In this document: positions 52,860 through 64,000 of the stretch, piece by piece
Layout of the letters: each line of letters begins with the position of its first letter
Numbering within the stretch: the stretch's first letter is position 1
DNA from: Prostheceraeus crozeri
Taxonomy: Eukaryota; Platyhelminthes; Polycladida; Euryleptidae
Direction: 5' to 3'
Assembly: GCA_907163375.1 (NCBI GenBank)
Contig: CAJQUW010011289.1
Span: forward strand, 1-64,000
Length of the DNA: 64,000 nucleotides
Translations under genes and position numbers: made by a program
The notes under the pieces: model-generated
What the model was told of the DNA's origin: nothing
What the model saw: the letters and a program-made list of their open reading frames with translations, nothing else
Databases searched by the model: none

Positions 52860-55800
52860 CTGAAAGGCAATAGAAACAACATTCAAATTCGAATTTCAGG
52901 AATTTGGCACTTGCATGTACTTAGCGCTCCTTCATGTCATCTCCTAAGAGTTCTATCGATTTGCACACGTACATGGAATTAGCGGAAGGTGAAAGTACTG
53001 AATAATCATTTGCTGAACCGATTGGCTTGCCGGAATAACCGGTGCAATTTCTCATTATGGACAGGTTCGGCTACATCTCTGTTATAGATCCACTTACATA
53101 ATATTGGTTCGAAGGTTGGATGTAATCCCAAAACTTGAATGTCGCAAATTTCCATTACCTCGCTGGATTGAGGTCTTGAAAGAATGATATATCTTCCGAA
53201 TACCGGCTCTCTCCAGTACAGCTGAAATCGACACAAGAGATGAATGACGAATCGATCCATGTGTGCAATCAAAGTGGGATCATTTCTGGTTTTGAAATAG
53301 CAAGTCAAAAACATTAGAGAAAGCGAATTCTTTAGCGTCAGCATTTTGCACTGTTTTATTGCTTGTATTGGTTTTATTAGTCAAAGTAGGATTAAGTTCC
53401 TTGTTTTGAAACGGAAAGTCAAAGAAACATAAGAAGAAGCGAATTTCTCAATGCCATCATTTTGAAGTGTAAACTGTAAATCGTATGCTACCAAACCGAA
53501 GAAATGCCGGCTACCAAATGCTCTATTTTTTCATTTGGTAGCGTAGTTGCTGTCCGGTAGCTTGTATGGTAACTACCTGATGCTTCTTCTTCTTCTAGTC
53601 GCAAGTAGATCAAATAGTTTTCATAATATTGCATCATGAATGACACCAAATTTCTACTTAGTAGGGTTGAAATCAGTGCTATCGAGAATTGTGTATCCTG
53701 AATCCTCCATGATCGATTTCAATTTAGTCTTATTTCTAATTTTGCTTTGTTGATGTTATGTGGTTGATAATGCGGCTTTGTTCAAGCTCTGTGGTGGATT
53801 CCTTTCTGTCTGAGAAAATGTGGTTGTTCTCTTTTGAAATTGTCTAAAATACATCAACTTTGGCAACTTCCAATTCTTTTTTTGAAGCACCATTCCCTGT
53901 TACTTCTTGAATTTAGTTGTGTTTTGCCATAATACACTGTAAATCGCTGGATACGAAATTTTCATACGAACAAACATACACCAAATTCACATACAATTTC
54001 AAACTAACATTTGATACGAGATTCTCGTATGTCTACAGAGATCTGGTATGTTTTTTTTCATACCACATCTCACTTACTTCCGTATGTGATTGGTAAGTAG
54101 CGATACGAACTATTCTATCTGTGATTGGCTGTTTTACACTGAAATACGAGTTGTTGGTATGTTTTATATATGAGACCCGATGCAAATTCATCCTTATTCG
54201 TATGTCCCTGGTATGCATTTGGTATGTTCAGCTTTAAGTCGCATAGCAAAAAGATATATGTATTACATACTACCATCAAATAACTTTTTTCGGTAATACC
54301 AGTCGTGAATATCTTTTGCTTGATAGAGTGACGTTTAACTAGATTAGATATATTGTGAATTTTATGCTACACGAGTATGTCATCGTTGCTACTTGTCTAA
54401 CAACATAAACAGGACGTTTAGTTAGCTCTACTTAATGAACCAAGTTAATAAACATCAATTCATTCAAACGATATCCTTCGTGAAATCATGTTGACTTATA
54501 TATCTCAAACATAACTATTTTTGCGTTCATGAATTATAATGTGTTTTTATTTCGGATTGATAATATGCTTAATTTCAAAATTACATAATGCATAATTGTT
54601 GATGGTTGAATACTTATTGATTATTCATGAAATCCTTCCTAATCACATATATCACAGAGAAATAAGCATTTCAAAATGAAAAGGCTACAAAGGGCAATTT
54701 TGTAAGTAACTTTATCATTATGTAAGTGCTCACTGAATAATAGCATTTCAAGCTCTACAGAGACTCTATGAAGAGGGAAAACTTGGTTGTTTTGAAAATA
54801 TCATTCAAATTATAGTGAACAGAATCGTAGGTTTATCAAATATGTCACCTACTTGACATATTAACTGCCATGCATGACAAGCTGAACAGGGGAAATTTGT
54901 AATTTCTTTTGTTATTTCATCGAAAAACAGCGTTGCTTTTTTTAATTTTGATGTTCTTCTTTCACAAGCATCAATCCATTCACACCGGACGCAACAAAAA
55001 TGTCTGTTCTCACCCAGCCGCGTGGCAAGGGGCGGGAGAGGGGAATGGAGAGGGGGAACTACAAATACCAGATCACTATGGACACTTCCTATTGCTAAAT
55101 AATTAACATATTCATATTCCTTGTGCTACATGCATTCGAATGAGCCCAAACAAGACACCATAATATGACATTTTCCCGAGATAGTTAAATGACGTACTCA
55201 GTTTTCAGAATTTACATGAAATCAGATGCAACATTTCAAGCATAATGACTCGAAAATGATATCTAAAACGACACATTCTCGAGGAAATACAAAGACATTT
55301 TGCTTTAGATCTACGAGCGTGAACAAAGAAAGTGTGATGTACACTGTAAATCGCTGAATACCAATCACATACGAAGGGTGCATACCAAAATTTTTTTTTG
55401 GTATATTTCTGTATTCTCTTGGTATATAGTTGCATGCTTTTCGTATGTTATTTCAACTGTGGTATGCTTTACATACTAAAGCCATACCAGCACAATGTTA
55501 AAAGAAAGCATCAATCATCTCCAAAGTATCTTGATTTCAGGCCTTTTGTCAATAAAGATCAGACTAATGTTACTACTGTTCTGCAAGTAGTGAGATAAAG
55601 ACATTCAAGAGTCATTCTTTCAATACTGAATTCGATTTTAATACACGTAAGTCTAAGGCATTTCATGAATAATCAATAAGATTTCAACCATCAACAATTA
55701 TGCATTATGTAATTTTGAAATTAAGCATATTATCAATCCGAAATAAAAACACATTATAATTCATGAACGCAAAAATAGTTATGTTTGAGATATATAAGTC

Positions 55801-58800
55801 AACATGATTTCACGAAGGATATCGTTTGATTGATGCTAATCAACTTGGTTCATATAGTAGAGCTACTTAAACGTCCTATTAATGTTGTTAGACAAGTAGC
55901 AACGACGTCAATCTTGTGGAGCGTATAATTCACAATTAATCTAATCTAGTGAAATATCACTGTATCAAACAAAAAGTATTGACGAGTGTTATTATTGAAA
56001 AAGTTATTTGATAGTAGTATGTAATACATGTATTTTTTGCTATGTGACTTAAAGCTGATCATACGAAACACATACCAGAGGCATACGAATAAGGATGAAT
56101 TTGCATCGGGTCTCGTATATAAAACATACCAACAACTCGTATTTCAGTGTAAAACAGCCAATCACAGGTAGAATAGTTCGTATCGCTACATACCAATCAC
56201 ATACGAAAGTAAGTGAGATGTGGTATGAGAAACACACGAGAATCTCGTATCAAATGTTAGTTTCAAATTGTATGTGAATTTTGTATATGTTTGTATGAAA
56301 TATTCTTATCCAGCGATTTACAGTGTAATAAAGTTCTTAGATCTACAAGTTACATCAGACGGGAACAGTTCGTTATGAATTGAGGTGTTGCTAGCGGCAG
56401 TCTATTTTACAGCAATATCCGAGTAATTGTGTGATGAGTTTTGGTCGACCAACAGTCTAGAAAATAGGTTCAATCTGAGAAGACCACTCAGTTTAGTATG
56501 ACATGTCGACAAAAATGCATTAAGTAATGCGTTAAGTAAATCCGAATCTGCAGAAATTATTCTCTTGAGTACCAAAATCTATAAGTTGTGCCTGACGAAT
56601 GATTCGAGGGAATATGAGATCCACAGATCAGATATTTAGCTGTTAATGCTATTCATAAAAACCAGGTGAAATCAATCCTTTTGTCAACTGTCAGCAATTA
56701 TAAGCCATATCGACTGCTGTCACGCACTGTGATGAGCATCAGCGATAGAAGCGAGCATTTTCAAGGAGAAAAAATGACTGCTGCTTTTAAAATAGATACC
56801 ACCATCACCTTTGTCGTGAAATTTCCTTTTAAATGATGTGTGTTTCAACTAAATTGGTTAAGTATTCTGCGATCTGCATCAAATAAACGATATGTAGCGT
56901 TTTGATGACTTCATCGCAATGCTTGAAGGAGTGGCGAACAATCAAAGACAGATGAAAGAGATATTTCCAATTGCAAGTGAAGTGCGGTTTATTCTTGAGT
57001 AATTGACATTACAAATTAATCGTTAGGATGCGCCCATTGCTATAAACTACATAATTTTGCGAAAACTAATCATTTGATATTTTACATTTCTAAAGATTTA
57101 TATCTGAAGCAAATAAAAAGCTAAAGATCTAAAGCAATAGAAAATATCTATAGCGCGGAATGGATTTTCCTATCTCGTAAGCAAAACGGGCGTCATTACA
57201 GAACTGTTTTCTGAAATTACTTGGACGCGTGGTCCCGCGTTTCTGGTGTGAACAGCCCCAAAGGTTCTGAACGAAAATTCTGGACGCCTGAGACGTGCGG
57301 CGCTGTGTCCGGTGTGAATGGACCTTAATGGAATTAGGAAAGCAAACTGAAATTCTAACTTTTATTCAATTGAAATCAACTGACATCAAAATAATGATAA
57401 AAAACTTGATTGTCAGAGATGCTAGCAACAATGTGAAGCAGACTGCATATTTGTGTCCTTTGAAATATCATTAACTTTTTTTCATCATGGAATGGATGTC
57501 GGGAAGCTCCGATCATCAGCCAATTTTCATCAAAAATTTGGTGTCGTCTCTGTGTTGAAACTCTGCATCAGAGATAACGTTTGATTATATTTCGTGAGGA
57601 CTACTGGCCAAAACTAACCACTTAGGAAATCAACATGATACAATATTCCAAATTAATCTATGAAACATCAGGTTTCTCATCGCATGGCGTTTATGAAAAT
57701 TGAATAAAATCCCATGGAGAATTTTGCAATATGCAGGATATTGATTTGAGGCATTCTGACACTGTGCATCGCACTTAAGTTGCATGGTGTTGATTACTGC
57801 GTTTTAATTAGTAAGATGTTGACAGTTTAAATTCAAACTTACAATATTCAATTCGATTGCATCACATGGAAGTATAAAAGATTTTATTAGTATTCAATAA
57901 GTATTATATTGACTGCGAAATTCCTGCTTACTTGTACAATAAGTCTGCATTACATGGACATGAAAGCACCTGAAGATGCACGCTGCATTAGAGTTACAAA
58001 TCAAAAATAGTATTCGTTATTCACTGTATAAACAGTGCAACATACTATGAAGCAATTAAGCACACACGCAAGTTAAATTGACAAAACACGCTAGCAGAGT
58101 GAAGTGTCACTATTTGAAAAGAGGTATTTTAGTGAGACACATTGGCCACAATGAAAAGGTTTCAAGAACTTCAATCCGCATCCACTTGGATATTTTTCAT
58201 GTCTGATAAGCACAGGAACCGGGCAGACCTCAGCAGACGCGCAGACATGGCAACCATGGATAGGGTGTGCTGCAAGTTTCCAAAATGAACCAAAATTTTT
58301 ACATGTAAAACACTTCTCCAGAAGTTATTTTGATTAAATTAAGACGATTACTGATTACAAATCAAATTACAATAATTAATAACCAATAATGTGATTTAAC
58401 CCATTAAACGCGGCTGTGATTTTTTTTGCGTATTTCGAATTACATCAGCAAATGTAGCTCAGGAAACATGAACATTTTCACATATAGAATGGATATGAGT
58501 AATTTCTTATCGAGCTCCAAGATGGCTTTACCTTAAATAATTCTTGCAGAACTTTACATGATGAATAAGTGAATTTTACCAAACAGTTGCATTACTTACA
58601 TTATTTGAAGCATATTCGGGGAATACTTTGAGTTTCTCGTTGAACTTGCTGTCATTGATGTATGCAATCCTTTTGTACTTTGCAGAATGCAGTTCAGTCT
58701 GACTATTTGAAGTGAAAGGTTCCATTCCAACCCAAAGGCTGATTTCATGCAAATCTTGAGGTTTTCCTGCAATGAAAAAGGTGGATGAAATTCGAATTCA

Positions 58801-60883
58801 TTGAAAACTTCCAAGAATTAAAAAGCATTCCCCAAAACGTCATGCTTTGTCTTTAACAAATCGTCTTTAAGCCACGTTTTCATGGATGATGACTGTAATG
58901 AGATATGAATCAGCGGTTGAACTCGGTTGTAAAGATTATGTCATAATATATTGCTGATAAAAGCCCAGGACTCACCAGCAGCGTTCCAAATGGTAACAAA
59001 CTTGATGCGATAAGTTGCTTCAAAGTCAATTGTAATTGCCAGAACTTTGTCATTGGTTGGATGATCTACTTGAGACTTCACACATTTACTGCTTGCAATC
59101 ATTCCATCATTGATGTTGTCGGGTGTCCCCAAGACGAGATCGGACACCGTAGCTGGCTTGTCCCGTGACAAATCATTCGGATGAGCAGCTGGTGGAGTCA
59201 GTGGCAGTGAAGTCGTTGTTGTTGCTGTTGTTGTCGAAGCGATTGATGTATTTCCTTCTGAAATTAAATGATATCTCTCATAAAGTTCTGTGATGTCAGT
59301 CGTGCTGAAAGCACTTTCAGGTGATAAGTGTGTCCATTTCGTGTCCAAATATAAGTCTTGCGTCAAGTAATCCTGAATCATGATAATCATGAAGTTCATA
59401 ATCTTTGCCTGCAACATGCTCTTCAACATTCTGACAAATTTCAATTTGACCGGCCAAGTGGAGGATCTATTTCTATACATGTGAAGATGTGAAAAATACC
59501 TGTCTTGCTCCTTGTGTTGTTTTTCAAAACATAGAAAAATATCGCTTGCTACGAAATTATTAACATCAATGCGCAATTTTTCCATGTGTCTCTTGTGGCT
59601 AAAATATTGCGTCTACAAAACAGCAGCTACCACTCAGAGAGAGCCAACGCGAAGTTAGGAAAAGTCACTGAAGGAGATCCTCAAACAATTATTCGTTCCG
59701 GCGTGAGATGAAGTAACCGAGGTTGGCCGAAAAGGCCCCCTGAGTCAAATATGGTTGAGACATGTCGTAAAGGAGAGGCTTCAGATCGCCCCTGAGCGAT
59801 CCTATGCCGAGCCAGTAGCTGATACTACTTTACAATTTATGAAAGAGACGATGAAGGTGAAGATGGAGATTTCGATGAACTGGTGGAGAAGATGTTTGTT
59901 AGGCATTTGCTGTACTACACTGTAAATCACAAACTCCTATTTAAGCGCCTATCTGAGTACGAAACGGAAGAGTACTAAAATTGCAGAACTTCAATTCACA
60001 GAAGTGCTGAAGTGCTTATAATCAATAATCGGGTACTGATGTGATGAATTATCAATATAAATAAATTACCCCTTCATTCTTGATTTCAAGAATATTGTAG
60101 AAGTGCATTATGAATGTGATTTCTTGAAAAATCGAACTATTTATTGATTTGAAGGACGCATTCAAAACAGAAAATTGTGTTTGATGTCATATTTGCTTCC
60201 ATTTCATAACTATTCCCAGCAATTAAAAGTACAAAGAGTATTTGTACGCACTCAATATTATTCATCATACAATTGTGCTAGGGAACCAAACGTTGGTTGA
60301 TTTATTCTCAGCATAGACGTTGAAATAGAAGAAAATGGCTTCGGGTTCCACTTATTAATTCAACTTGCATCACCTGTGCACTGCAATTTTTAAATACTGG
60401 AAATAAAGACAAATGCTGTAATTATCATTTTCATTATGAATACGATGAGGTGAAAGATCATGTGATAAGTAAAACTGGAGATTTCTAAATGTAAATTGCA
60501 TTGAAGTCCATAGACTACCCTAAACGCAATGATTTATAATTTCATGTGCACTATTGGTTTGTTTGGATATGTTAGATTTGTTGTTGGACTTCGATTCTTG
60601 GGTTTGATGGGACACCGACTCCACATCTTAGCTTCAAACGTACGAAGTTGCATTCTACATTCGGAAAGAATCAACTCAAATCTCTATTTGCACAAAATTG
60701 ATAATTATGATAGCAAAGGGCAAGCAATTTCTGATGACTCAGGGATTTCTTGAAACTCTACCAGAACCCCCTGATCAAATTGCATTTAACATAAAGGATT
60801 TTTTTCATTACTTACCTCCTTCAATTACCTCAACTTCACACAATCTCAGTGAAGATAGAACGTTCTTCGAAACGGTGACATAC
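52672..60883 (-). CDS. host lectin-like gene, fucolectin/F5-8C repeats and PAN domain (3' part)
   Basis: Five minus-strand exons are linked by GT-AG introns with matching phases: 60816-60883, 58976-59257, 58600-58766, 53098-53221 and 52672-52859. Together they encode the tail of one fucolectin-type (FTP, F5/8 type C) domain, a threonine-rich linker, a second complete FTP domain and a PAN/apple domain ending in a stop. FTP domains bind fucose and other sugars, and such secreted or surface proteins often serve in adhesion or immunity. Upstream exons and any signal peptide lie outside what I can see. The 5.4 kb fourth intron holds several transposon copies. The exon model is by eye, from splice sites and domain continuity. 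Confidence 0.82.
53098..53221 (-). CDS. exon: end of FTP/F5-8C domain
   Basis: The acceptor is CGATTTCAG and the donor GTAAGT. It enters in phase 0 and leaves in phase 1. It encodes FGRYIILSRPQSS, then EICDIQVLG, the closing strand of an FTP domain, plus a short linker. It has 124 nt. Confidence 0.85.
53935..54642 (-). mobile_element. TA-flanked repeat family, copy A
   Basis: It begins CACTGTAAATCGCTGGATAC after a TA (53933-53934) and matches copy B in reverse complement over about 700 bp. Its first 310 bp contain many CATAC/GTATG words. The inner end breaks off near 54642. No coding capacity was seen. Confidence 0.8.
55342..55480 (+). mobile_element. related TA-flanked element end
   Basis: It starts CACTGTAAATCGCTGAATAC after TA (55340-55341) and continues with CATACCAAA and TTTGGTATA words. 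It shares its end and word use with copies A and B but differs inside. The far end was not found. Confidence 0.55.
55586..56325 (+). mobile_element. TA-flanked repeat family, copy B
   Basis: This is the most complete copy. It begins near GTAGTGAGATAAAG and ends CCAGCGATTTACAGTG followed by TA (56326-56327). It is inverted relative to copy A, so the pair could fold together across 0.9 kb. No transposase frame. Confidence 0.8.
58600..58766 (-). CDS. exon: middle of FTP/F5-8C domain
   Basis: The acceptor is TTCATTGCAG and the donor GTAAGT. It enters in phase 1 and leaves in phase 0. It encodes LHEISLWVGMEPF, the 'I.VG' part of the domain, followed by a weakly conserved stretch. It has 167 nt. 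Confidence 0.8.
58976..59257 (-). CDS. exon: Thr-rich linker and start of FTP/F5-8C domain
   Basis: The acceptor is TTTAATTTCAG and the donor GTGAGT. Both ends are in phase 1, so this is a symmetric exon of the kind common in shuffled extracellular proteins. It encodes a run of Thr, Ser and Pro, then PATVSDLVLG, INDG, SKCVKS and ITIDFEATYRIKFVTIWN. These match the first half of an FTP domain. The frame stays open upstream to 59585, but the acceptor makes that part intron. It has 282 nt. Confidence 0.82.
59258..60815 (-). other. intron of the lectin gene
   Basis: It lies between two FTP exons. A CACTGTAAATCACAAAC end near 59917 suggests another TA-flanked element. Nothing else is recognised. 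Confidence 0.5.
60816..60883 (-). CDS. exon: end of preceding FTP/F5-8C domain
   Basis: The acceptor is CGGGGCAG and the donor GTAAGT. It enters in phase 2 and leaves in phase 1. It encodes YVTVSKNVLSSLRLCEVEV, the closing strand of an FTP domain. Just 22 bp upstream of the acceptor a piggyBac has inserted. It has 68 nt. Confidence 0.8.
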
Positions 60884-60909
60884 CTGCCCCGATGGTTGTT
60901 GCATTTTAA

Positions 60910-63150
60910 CCCTTTCACAGCGGCTAATGTATTGAAAAATTATTCTTTCACATGCGGATGGCTCGCTGTGCGAGTCATAAGAAGTTTTCCTCTCAGTGCG
61001 GCATGGCCTGCTCTACGAGCCATAAAATTCAGCGGGAAAACACGTGTTAAAGTGATAGGATAATGAAGGACGAAATGTTGATAACTTTGGAGAACATTTT
61101 TTTACTTGGGGGCGTATCGGTATCTCTTATCGCAAAACATGTCATTGTCATGTCATCCAAACGTTGACGCGGAAACCCTTTTATCTCAAACAGTGCATTT
61201 GCTAATATTTGGCTAATAAACCTGATTTCTTCAGAACTGATTTTTTTCCAACTGAGATTGTGAACACTAACTATTTTGTACCGCAAACGATATTCACTGG
61301 ATCGTACTGTAGAATTGATCTGCCTAAACAGTGACGACGAAATGGATAATGTTAGTGAAAGCGACTCTGATGATTCAGATCAGTTTTCTGATCTTGATGA
61401 CTCCGTCCTACCGCAGTTGACTATGTTGCCGCCCGATCCATCACCTGTTAATTTTACGTCATTCGCCAAAGCTGATTCTCCACCTATTCTCAAGGATTCT
61501 TTCGTGTCCTCCGCTTCCGGCTCCGCTGCTGTTTCTCGCACGACTTCTGCTCAAATTGCCAGTCCGTGGAAATTTGTCGAAGAGGCGAACAATAGTCGCT
61601 CGGAGCTCCCACCCTTTCTCGGTGCCGTAGGTCTTCGAACAACATACGAAGAAGCAATGCTGTCAAACACAAGTGATGTTGACATTTGCAGAAGTGCTCT
61701 CAGTTTTTTTATTACGGATGAGTTAATCGAAACACTTGTGCAATTTACAAATATTCGTGCTTCGATCTATCTTCAAACAGAAGCTCTAAAGCCCCATTCT
61801 CGCTTTAGAAATTGGACTAATTGCTCTTTCGCCGAAATGAAGAAATTCATCGGTATTGTACTGCTGATGGGCGTCGTGAGGAAGCCTCAACTCACTGACT
61901 ACTAGAGTACTGATGATTTAGTTTGTACTCCTTCCTTCACTCCGAATTTTCTCTTACACGAGATCGTTTTCTCTTGATTTTACATTTCATTCGATTCGCA
62001 AATTATGAAAATCTCGGTGGCGAAGAGAATTGTCTTCGTAAGATTCAGCCATTTGTTAACTTGATTCGTTCGATTTGTAAGGATGTGTATAGGCCATCTC
62101 AGAATGTGACTGTGGACGAGTCTTTACTTTTATATAAAGGTCGGCTGTATTTTAAACATTACATACCGGCGAAGAGAAGGCGCTTCGGAATCAAAATTTA
62201 TTTTTTATGCGAAAGTGACTCTGGTTTTACATTGAACTTTTCATTTCACACCGTAAAAGCAGATCATGATCAGTTTGCCTCCGCTTGTTCCAGTCTCAGT
62301 GTTTCGGAGCGAATCGTTGTTCATCTTTGTGATGAACTATTGGATTTAGGATACACTGTTTGGTGTGATAATTGGTTCAACAGTGTCAGGTTGGCCAATT
62401 ATTTATTATCAAGAAGAACGCTTTTAGTCGGCACTATTCGTCCGAACCGTGGTGTCCCGCCCATGCTTCAGGAGGCCGTGGTAAATGTAAGAGAGACAAA
62501 GTTTTTGCGTTCGGACGACTTGCTTCTATCTAAATTTTGTGATAGAAAGTCGTCTGGACAGAAAATTGTTTTTATGATTGATACAAAAAACAAAGTTGCT
62601 CTTTCCGATTGTCAGCGTGTTATAAAAGGTGGAAAGAGAATAATTTTTAGAAATAGTGCTACAATGTCTGAGTATAACAAATTTATGGGAGGAGTTGATC
62701 GTGCTGATCAAATTTTGCATACTTATGACGCAACTCGAAAATCATACCGCTGGTTCCATAAAGTGTGCATACATCTTATTCAACGAATGTGCCTCAATGC
62801 CCACATTGTTTATTCCATTTACGGGGGCCAGGAAAATTTTCAAAATTTCTTAATGTCATGTGTTCGTCTCTTTCTGTGTGAAACAGGGGTAGGGAGGCAA
62901 CCTCTTACACCTCGAAATGCGTCGTGTGCTTCAAACTCGCATTTTCCATCTAAGTTTCAACCAAGAGGAAATAACATTCATCCGACTAAAAGATGCCGTG
63001 TGTGTTATTCACTTGGTAGGATTAAAAAAACTACCGTATTTTGTGATGCCTGTCCAGGAAAAACGGGACTTTGCATTACTCCATGTTTTGGTAATTACCA
63101 CTCAAAATAAATTTCTTTTCACTTCGTATTTTTACTTTTATGGGGTTTAT
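60910..63150 (+). mobile_element. piggyBac DNA transposon (right end not found)
   Basis: The left end is TTAA (60906-60909) followed by CCCTTTCACAGCGGCTAATG, the classic piggyBac edge. The interior codes for a transposase on the plus strand. The matching right end with TTAA is not visible before the window ends, so the true right boundary is unknown. The element sits in the lectin gene's intron, against its transcription. Confidence 0.8.
61342..63110 (+). pseudogene. piggyBac transposase, nearly complete but broken
   Basis: An ATG at 61342 opens an acidic start (MDNVSESDSDDSDQFSDLDD). The first frame runs to a TAG at 61903-61905, just after QLTDY where piggyBac relatives usually read YWSTD. 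The match resumes in another frame from about 61923 (HSEFSLTRDRFLLILHFIRF). It then gives NVTVDESLLLYKGR (first Asp), WCDNWFNS (second Asp), MGGVDRADQ (third Asp) and a carboxyl zinc ribbon with paired cysteines (RCRVCYS...CDACPGKTGLC). So one nonsense codon and at least one frameshift lie between otherwise well-kept halves. It is a recently dead transposase. Confidence 0.88.
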
Positions 63151-63811
63151 TGGAATATTTAATCATGTGAATGACGACATGTCAACCATTCAGACGATAC
63201 ATAGAAGCTCAAGAATAATGCGTGCTCCATCATGACTTGAATGTAGCCCTGTTTGATTAAATTTAGAGTATTAGGCGTATGATTAAATTTAGAGTCTAAA
63301 CGTACTTGTAAAATTTGTAATCAATGTGATATAACGTTCAATTCATTATACGATTTCGATGGTTTTGGAAATACGATAAACATGGACTAAGAGTACTGAG
63401 ACATAATGAAATTTCTTTATTCATACAAATATAATAACCAAATAATAAACTTCTGAAGCTCAATCCAGATAAATATCTATGTTCAATAATTATTTAATGA
63501 ATTAAACCCAATGACGAAAATGAAAAATTCAGAAGTTTCTTGTATCTCTGTCCGCCTTGCTTTCTATGTTTAGTTTTAAAATTAAGTACGTATGTTGACT
63601 ATTTGCATATTCGCAGTGGATTACATGCAATAATTTAATAAATGTAACATTATAATTCAATCATAGTCATAATCAACTTTCGTAGTTCAGATATATTCAG
63701 CCACATCAAAATTATTAGTCAACTATAGCTGACCGCCCACTCGGAAAATTCAAGAATATATATATATACATTGAAGACATGAATATAGATATATTGAGAA
63801 ATAACTTGGAG
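63151..63811. other. no gene recognised
   Basis: AT-rich sequence with a short (TA)n run near 63755-63770 and two copies of GATTAAATTTAGAGT near 63257 and 63283. Confidence 0.4.
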
Positions 63812-63951
63812 AGGAAATAACATTCATCCGACTAAAAGATGCCGTGTGTGTTATTCACTTGGTAGGATTAAAAAAAACTACCGTATTTTGTGATGCCTGT
63901 CAGGAATACCGGGAATTTGCATTACTCCATGTTTTGGTAATTACCACTCCA
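63812..63951 (+). pseudogene. duplicate of the transposase zinc-ribbon segment
   Basis: These 140 bp repeat about 62968-63106, including AAGATGCCGTGTGTGTTATT, with a few small insertions and deletions. The sequences around it do not match, so only this segment was copied. It is not an independent gene. Confidence 0.85.
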
Positions 63952-64000
63952 TATTGCATCCATCCATTAGCTTTCTTCGTTATTGCATGATCAATCTTGA

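Larger units (their letters stand above)
53222..58599 (-). other. large intron of the lectin gene with transposon copies
   Basis: It contains copies A (53935-54642) and B (55586-56325) of the TA-flanked family, a related end at 55342, a diverged piece near 57815-58140, a TTAACCCATTAAACG piggyBac-type end near 58394, and unassigned AT-rich DNA elsewhere. Confidence 0.6.

Noticed and set aside
59258-59585. Upstream extension of the lectin linker exon as coding sequence
   Set aside because: A good acceptor (TTTAATTTCAG) at 59257 gives matching phase with the exon at 60816-60883, and the extension resembles no FTP or linker sequence.

Overview
This is a window of animal nuclear DNA, most likely from a marine invertebrate. 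It is AT-rich and intron-rich, full of inverted-repeat transposons, and has many short palindromic words such as TACATGTA and TAGGCCTA. A lectin-type gene with ordinary GT-AG introns lies at the right. An echinoderm or another marine deuterostome or lophotrochozoan would fit, but the sequence alone does not settle it.

Left flank (1-20956): no convincing host gene. It holds fold-back elements (54-175, 532-841, 1780-2840), a worn Penelope-like retroelement piece (3640-4140), a P-element transposase piece (10626-10850), two near-identical 218-219 bp MITEs in opposite orientation (10400-10618 and 18757-18974), a tandem duplication, a piggyBac-like MITE (13547-13928) and a GACGC/GTCAGAC-rich patch (14156-14460).

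Centre (20963-41292): a 20.3 kb Polinton/Maverick of the animal adintovirus type. It is bounded by a 6-bp target duplication (GCTCAA) and 0.5 kb terminal inverted repeats. It is much more AT-rich than the host and looks largely whole and young. Most of the left half reads leftwards (fused phospholipase-like/integrase gene, pX-like and pVI-like membrane-active proteins, major capsid protein, fibre-like coiled coil). Most of the right half reads rightwards (zinc-finger protein, membrane-anchored ATPase, polymerase module, penton, packaging ATPase). An adenain-like protease lies at the left edge and a small membrane protein at the right edge. Together these make a virion-building and genome-replicating set plus an integrase. 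Notable oddities are the phospholipase-integrase fusion with a possible protease site between the domains, GC-rich palindromes that sit both between and inside genes, a second ATPase, a duplicated gene start, and a candidate structured RNA.

Right flank (41299-64000): two inverted copies of one LINE (41345-42960 and 49485-51060); a large inverted-repeat transposon (44400-46600); a family of TA-flanked elements packed with CATAC/GTATG words (copies near 46.7-49.5, 53.9-54.6 and 55.6-56.3 kb), one of them split by a dead piggyBac; the last five recognised coding exons of a host gene with fucolectin/F5-8C and PAN/apple domains on the minus strand (52672-60883); and a second piggyBac (from 60910) inserted beside one of its splice acceptors.
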